Origin: Plantago ovata
Lineage: Eukaryota > Streptophyta > Magnoliopsida > Lamiales > Plantaginaceae
Length of the DNA: 64,000 nucleotides
Reading direction: 5' to 3'
NCBI GenBank assembly: GCA_028274465.1
Contig: CM051458.1
Location: 104,486,855-104,550,854, forward strand
Shown here one piece after another: positions 55,270 to 64,000 of the stretch (the first letter of the stretch is position 1; each line of letters starts with the position of its first letter). Both the position numbers and the translations under genes were made by a program. Below the pieces are notes generated by a model. The model was not told where the DNA came from. It made no database searches and worked only from the letters and a program-made list of their open reading frames with translations.

Positions 55270-58200
55270 AATGTGACCGTTAGTCTTTTACTCCACAATC
55301 CAGTCCATTTCTTCAATGTGCCAATATATTTGTTGGAAGTAACCTTTGAGTTAATGCGTTTACGAGTTCGTTGTTAGATATTGAATCTGTGAACGAGATC
55401 TTAACAGAATGGGTGGATGATGATCTTAATAGAATAGTACGGTTATTCATAAAAAAGAAAACTAGGTTGGAAATACAAATTTCCAAATTGTGTGACACTT
55501 GAATGGGTGGATGATGATGATGATGTGGTTATTTTTAGAATGTCAAGTGTGTCTAAATACTATCTAACACAAGGTTTTATCCCATGTCATCCTTCAGAAT
55601 CTACCAACATATGCTCATTATTTACCAAACATACAATATCATGAATTTCAAGTATATTAATATGGCCGGTTATATTGTTCTTTGGCAAGATACATTCAAG
55701 TTATTTTCCTCAATTATGATTCCAAATACCACTGTATTATCTCTCCAATTAAATCAGCATAAGTACTACGTACAAAGAGATTATGGAAGTAAATCGTATA
55801 TTTACAAATTAAAATACAGCCTTTTTTTGTTTCAATAAAACCCTTGAACTTTTATATATATTCTTTAGAACTCTAAAATAGTTTCTCCCTGAATTATTGG
55901 TATATAAAATTAAATACTTTAAATTTTTTAATACTTCCCCAACAAAAGTTAGTGTGGAGTTTTAAAGATTGAACGGATGTATATTTTGTTGGCGATAAAT
56001 AAATTACTTTAAATTTAAATCTAAGGGTCGGTAAATAATAGAAATATTATGTGATCATTTTTTTAAGATAGTATATTCGAATATTTATATATAAAAGTAG
56101 AGTTGATAATAAGGTCTTGTTTATTTTTAAATTTAAACAAAGAAAAAACAAATAATATTAAGAACAATACCGATACGGTTAGAGATGGTGCGGTTTGTAA
56201 AATTAAATCTCCTATAAATTATAAAAATATTTCAAGGGGAAATTTTTATGAGAGAGGTTCATAGCATTTTTAAATTTCTAGGGGGGTTAGAAATGAAAAA
56301 TAACTTTCAATGTTAATATGCATTTGCCCATGAATTGTTTCTACTTTGTGCGTTTATTAGATTGGACAGAGAAGATTAATTAAATTCATGCCTTATTTAA
56401 GGATGGTAATTAAGGAATTTAAAATATAATAATGTTTGATCAATAACTTGCTACGAATAGAGGGAAATTGATCTGGCAGTAAGGTTCCTCTAGCAGTATC
56501 AATTGCCTATTAATATTATTAGTAATATATGTGACAATAGATCTTTCATTCTGTGTGAATTTATTATCGCATGTTATGTTATATTAATTGTGATTTACTC
56601 GACTTTCATGGTTTTTCATGGTTTGATATTATTACACAAACTTTTGGGATTACCAAGTACGTATTCGAAATTTATCAAATACGGACTCCTAACTACTCTA
56701 AACAAATGTCGTGGAGATGCTCATTTGCATAAATAAGATATTTAGCTAATTAGCTACAAAACGAACTAAGGAGTAAGGACAAGACACCCATGCCAAAAGA
56801 AAATAGAAAATCCCCTTTTATCAAATACGGAATACAACATATACTAGTCTAATTTGATACTCTCTTTGTCGCAATGAAATTCTTTTTCTTTTTTTTTTTT
56901 TACGTTTTTTTGTTTATTCCTGTTTGATCTCTTACAAATTCTAAATTATATCCAAATAATAATTAGACTTTATATTTTCATAGTACAATGTGATTAATTA
57001 TACTTCACGGCGGAGGGAGGATTAATTTTCAAAAACTATGGGACAACCACTCCAACCTGCGCCTCTCAACCCGCAGCCCTTAAAACCCTTAAATTATATC
57101 CCCTAAGTATATTATAATCATGGTTCACTCACTAATTAAACAATAGTTTCTTTTCAACATCTCTATCTTTGTCACTTTTTTTCTTAAAAAACAATAAATA
57201 CATAATTAAACTATAATTATTACTATGAAGTTGGTTTTGTAGGGATCCTGTTTCGGAGTCAACGGCATTGGGCCTTAAATCCATACAGAAATTCCGAAAT
57301 TTTCTTTTAATTTTACACTCTAACTCGACAAAAAGTTAATACTAATATTTAAGATACCAAAATCCCTTAAACCATACGTACTAAACGTACTCCAAAAGAA
57401 GTTAATTATTTAGTATGTACGTACAAAAATCATTCATAAAAAGACAAATAACAACGCATACCAAAGTACTTAGATAATATATTTTACCTGCCCAGCTTAT
57501 CAAAAGAGTAAGATGAGATTATACAACTATTAGCTAGCTAATCAAGATATTATTGCTTAATTACAATTATATTATCTTTAGTTAAATTAAGGTTTCCTCG
57601 GATAGGCTTCTATAGGGCGAAGAAATGTAGACGGTACTTAACTAAGGAGTAAGGACACAGAGTTTGTCTCATCGATGGATGCCAATATTGATTCTGATTA
57701 GGGGTCCCTTCCTATTAATAACATCTACTAATCATTTCATTATATTAAACTCTTAAGGTTATTTTCTTGAAAATATTTAAACCGGACAAAACTGAATTGA
57801 TATCAACGGAATTTATTTATATAATATAAAAATAAACTAATCAAAGTTGAACTCAATAGAAGTATTTTTAAATGAAAGAACAGTGACTAAGATATAACTT
57901 TTTTCCCTTTTTTCAAAGTAATTTTGGTAACCCACATTTGCTTCATTTCGGGTGTGCACCGAATTAATTCAAATTTGGATTATACCATATGAACCAATTA
58001 AATCGTATAAATATAATATTTATCTTTGAAGTGAAGTATAAATACAATATAATTTGAAAGGGACGATGATAAATTTAACTCCGATGTTATTTGAACCGTG
58101 ATTAAAAAATATGCTATTCTCTTTTAAGTTTTAACAGTTAAAAAGTTATTACTACGACACTAATCCCCTCATCCTGATTCGACCATACTATTTTTGTTTA

Positions 58201-58730
58201 TGTTATCCTGCAGGCTTATAAATTACTATTAACTTTTCATATACTCCATTATTAATTTGCAGGCCTCCTAGATGCAATACATACATGCTCGATCGCCTAT
58301 CCTATTTATAGTTATTCTTTTTGTTTCATCAGAAAAGATAATGCAGCTAATGTAGCTTTGATAAGAAAGATTCTCTGACCTGCCAATGGTCTCGTCATTT
58401 CAGAAGCAATAATCTTTTTGTTTTCAAAATTCAGAGTTACAATGAAGTGAAAGTTAATTAGGAGGTTTATACGTAATAACTAAGGCCTAAAGCCTCACAC
58501 ATAGTAAGAAATGGAAGTCACGCCGGCTGAGTTCAGTTATTTTTATCTAAATATAAAATAAATTTATTATAATATAAAAACCAACTAAATAAATCTCAAT
58601 TGAATTGAACTATCATGTGAGCTAATACTTGAAATAAATCTCAATTGAACTGAACTATCATGTGAGTTTATATGTAGTAATTTGTGGAAATACTTGATGT
58701 TATACCAGTATACGCATTGATATAACATGG
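55270..58730. other. Gene-poor AT-rich DNA
   Basis: No gene recognised. Short frames at 55584-55838 and 56503-56736 have no family features. MITE-like end fragments occur near 56862 and 57010 (GGCGGAGGGAGGA). Confidence 0.6.
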
Positions 58731-58905
58731 AAGCTCCCAAATCCAATTTGGGAGGTTTTTTGCTCCCTGTCCAGAGCTGATTTCAGTTCCGGAAATCAAC
58801 TCCGGTCAGGGAGCTTAAATGCTCCCAGATCGCTGGCCGGAGCTGAAACTCAGCTCCGTTCAGGAGCCACTCCGTTCCGGTACCGAAATTCGGTACCGAA
58901 AAATT
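58731..58905. repeat. Palindrome-dense GC island
   Basis: Four inverted repeats are packed into about 175 bp: CTCCCAAAT/ATTTGGGAG (58736-58756); a 23-bp arm pair at 58762-58784 and 58792-58814 with three mismatches and a 7-nt loop; CGGAGCTGA-AAC-TCAGCTCCG near 58841; and CGGTACCGAA-A-TTCGGTACCG near 58878. The surrounding DNA is AT-rich. Not explained by any gene. Confidence 0.85.
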
Positions 58906-60017
58906 GGATGAAGAAGGAGAGAAGAAAAGAAAATGAAAAAGGGGAAAAGGAAAAAAAGAAAAAGAAAGTTAAGGTCATGTTTGGGAGAGAAAAGAGATTA
59001 AGGCAACATTGATTAGTCAACTCATCTAGAGGAAAATTGACTCAGATGTAATTAAAAATACGATAGTCCTTTATATGAAAATTGACTATCTAGTTGGGGA
59101 ATTACTAATTTTATTTTTTTTATGTGAATTTATGTAAACTGAAAACCTTTTGGAATCGCCGAGTAGCAGCACTATAGCATGTAAGTATGACACCTCATGA
59201 TGAGTCAACATATGTAGATATCAAGAGTCAACCACAACGATGATATAGTCAACATTATTTTGAGTGATATGATCAACTTTGAACTCCCTTATCGAAAAAG
59301 AATTTGCTAATCCACATATTGATTAATTAATTAATTTCTAGAATAATTTGACTAAGCCAAATCAAGTCCATGCACTGATGCACATAATACTGTCATCAAA
59401 CTTAACAACAGACAGCTCGTAGCCTTGTAAAGATCAAATTAATAGACTATTTTCATGAAGTCAATAATATAGAGAAAAAAAAGTGACATTATATAATTAA
59501 AAGTTGCAATAGAATTTTATCTTCTTTAAAAGAAAATATTAGGAGGCAAATACTACTTGCAAGGGCCGTTTACCCTTAAGACTTTCCCGAAGGGCCAGAT
59601 CCGCATGACCCTTTTAGATCCCATAGAATCATTCAAATAATTATAAATTACTAATATTATGTAGATTTATAGATCCAGTATCTATATGTGATTCCTCTTC
59701 ATTTACAATTATTGTGGTAGTATTATTCATGACGTGAACTGATCCCACAATGTGACATGCATTTGCAATGATTATTCGATCGTTAAAACTCGAGCTCTCT
59801 TCGTTTGATACAGCAAGGGATCATCCGAGCTACATTTCGTGTTTGTTTACCTAAACTCGACTTAGCAAAAACTCACATAGCTCGTGTTGTTTTCGTCCAT
59901 TTAAAGCATTGCACTATTTGAGACGGGATGATGAGTTTAAACTCGTCACGGTATGAGAGTAATCCACATTCGATTTTTTAATTTTTTTTTTTTAATCAGT
60001 GTATTGAAGAATTAATA

Positions 60018-60190
60018 TAAATGACTAGATTTCGATCCTCCCCATCAGTTCGAGCTTCTGGGGGAGTTGGAATCCTATCATGGTATCAAGCCATCTGGCT
60101 CACGTCCACCTGGGTTCGAATCTCCTTGAAAACAAACTCTGTCACATATTAAATTTCTACTCGAATGGTTCTCCCCAAAGAGGTTGAAAC
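60018..60190 (+). repeat. SINE-like dispersed repeat with B-box-like motif
   Basis: Contains GGTTCGAATCTCC at 60113-60125, close to a Pol III B box. Diverged relatives appear at about 61428-61495, 61845-61935 and 62440-62510, each with an ACTAGATTT-like start and a (G)AGTT(G/A)GAA(T/C)TCTATC-like core. A tRNA-derived SINE is possible, but no clear A box or A-tail was found. Confidence 0.35.
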
Positions 60191-61620
60191 TAGTCGTACA
60201 TATGGTTTGAGAATGAGTAGCCTTTTCTAATTAACATTGACTTGATATTATTCATTTGGTCATTGTTCTCTTCTTCTGAATGAGCTGAACTGATATAAAT
60301 TGAAACGAAGTGAAGTGTATTTCAGATGTAAATAAGAGTCTCTCCCAATTTAAAATGCCAAAATTTTAGTGATTCATAGTACTGCAGATTTTGTAAGTAA
60401 CAAGATTCACGTGGTGTCAATCTTTTAAAGTCGTTGACACGAATATTGTGTGGCTCTTCGATCATTTGATCGATTGTCTAATGCATTAACAGAGTACTTA
60501 CTTACTCTGATGATCATTGATACTTAAGAGTATATTTGATTCATAGTATATCCCATGTACTAATAAATATTATGTTTCTTTGTTCATCACTTTTTATATA
60601 GTTTTAAGTACAATTAATTAATTATGATTACCGAAGGGATTACGTAAAACAACCACACGCCCCCTCGATTGATCGTATGTCCATTGCCACTGTTCGACAA
60701 GCCCGTTGGCCGTCAGATTTGATCCATTTTCTACTCAATTATTCCATGTGGTTAATTAATTGCCAAAACAGTACTAAGTAAATCAAGAAGCCATTGCTCT
60801 GTTACCGCTCACGAGATTGAATTTAAGGTTTAAAATGATTGATGATGTTATTATATCCACATTTCAAAGTGCCATCCTGGCCTGGCATCTTTTATTTCCG
60901 ATCATTCATTCGTAATCACTTAAATTTGTGTAAGGCTTTATTGATCTAGTTTTGATATATTGATGGTGTGATTAGTATATCACCCCGAAAGACAACACTG
61001 GTAATCGAGGTATCGAGAGGGGGGGGTTTGATTTTTTGCATCGAGATGGTATATATGGCATGGCATGGCGGGAGTTGAAGTTCAAATGAATGTGTCATCG
61101 TCTATGAACTGTGTAAGCAGTTGTAGCAACCCGAAATAAAAAATTTGAAAGCGATGTAATAATATATTGTATTGTTTTGTAGTATAATAAGATAGAATTA
61201 GATTTGTCAAAATTTCTTAAAGTCTTGTACCAATTAGAGTATTACGACATGTATTTACACGTATGCCAACCAAGTCCACTGATGTTGCCTTTGTCCCGTA
61301 ACAACGTTATCAAAACCCGCAGCCTGTGGGTTTTGACTTTTAAAAAACTACCTATAATTGATAAGTATTCAATTATGACATATTATTATATTATTATATG
61401 ATACTAGAAATATTTATCGGTGAATTAATATGAATGACTTTAGATTTCACACTTCACTAAAGGTTTGAGTTGGAATTTTATCATACCCTCACATACTTAG
61501 CCTCTCACACTCAGATACGGGCCGGGGTGGGCGGGTGGCCTTGTCACCCCCAAACTTTTGAAATTTTAATCATGATATATACTACTTCCTCCGTTTCATT
61601 AATAAGTTTCTAAGGGGACT

Positions 61621-61669
61621 ATTCATCGCGACCTTTAAAAGCTATATGTGGTCAAAGGTCGCGATGAAT
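61621..61669. repeat. Perfect 16-bp hairpin
   Basis: ATTCATCGCGACCTTT (61621-61636) and its exact complement (61654-61669) enclose a 17-nt loop. The CpG-containing arms contrast with the AT-rich surroundings. Confidence 0.95.
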
Positions 61670-61968
61670 ATTCTATAACATTTACGTTTTGTCACCCCTA
61701 ACTTTTTTCGTTAATGTACTTATTTAGTTAACATTTGAACATTTGTACATAACTCTTGTTATAATATATCTCACCGCCCCCATTTCTCAATCCTATCCAC
61801 ACCTGCTTATATTTGTTAGACGCATTGATCAGTACAACTGGATTAGATTCACACCTCTCCATTATTCGAACTTTTAGGAGAGTTAGTTTAGGAGAGTTAG
61901 AACTCTATCGTGGTAATGGAGCCAAGTTAAAATCCAGTAATCAACCACTAGTGAGGGGAATATTGAAG

Positions 61969-64000
<2,032 letters not shown>

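Noticed and set aside
60060-60130. Possible tRNA gene, because of GGTTCGAATCTCC
   Set aside because: Only a B-box-like motif is present. No A box at the right distance and no cloverleaf could be folded by eye.

Overview
The window is plant nuclear DNA from a eudicot. It is AT-rich, its genes have short introns with GT-AG (once GC-AG) borders, and its families are plant-specific: a CBF/DREB1 factor, type-B response-regulator-like GARP proteins, an RS-subfamily SR protein, a DTX/MATE carrier and a plant TraB protein. Between them lies a typical plant set of MITEs, LINE ends, hAT elements and LTR fossils. An asterid, perhaps Lamiales, is my guess from general impression only. No rRNA gene, tRNA gene or CRISPR array was seen.

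Layout. 1-2.6 kb: LTR and leader of a Copia-like fossil on the minus strand. 2.9-3.6 kb: intronless CBF/DREB1 gene (minus). 5.2-12.3 kb: a duplicated, decayed region holding an F-box pseudogene, a Tourist-like MITE, a Stowaway MITE and minisatellites. 13.4-15.5 kb: GC-richer, transcript-like but non-coding DNA. 16.1-19.2 kb: seven-exon TraB gene whose first intron is GC-AG. 21.1-28.4 kb: two tandem type-B ARR-like genes. 31.7-32.1 kb: LINE end lying in the promoter region of the next gene. 32.3-35.7 kb: RS40/RS41-type SR splicing factor. 37-46.2 kb: hAT-related elements, LINE ends, a second Stowaway and a broken hAT transposase. 51.5-53.2 kb: intronless DTX49-like MATE transporter. 53.2-64 kb: gene-poor AT-rich DNA with a Cassandra-type solo LTR nested in a MITE, a palindrome-dense island, a (TA)n tract and short dispersed repeats.

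The most unusual content is the ARR-like pair. The upstream copy has no receiver domain, and its last exon carries three tandem ~255-bp units. The downstream copy keeps a complete receiver with all catalytic residues, and its C-terminus is built from tandemly duplicated phase-0 exon pairs. Both copies multiplied related modules (a GNVENG motif followed by an acidic, activation-like segment) by different routes. The downstream copy also lacks one base in an A-run of its GARP exon relative to the upstream copy, so as given it is frameshifted.

Apart from the ARR pair, the genes do not form a functional unit. CBF (cold/drought transcription), SR protein (splicing), TraB (ER-mitochondria contact) and MATE (transport) are independent loci.
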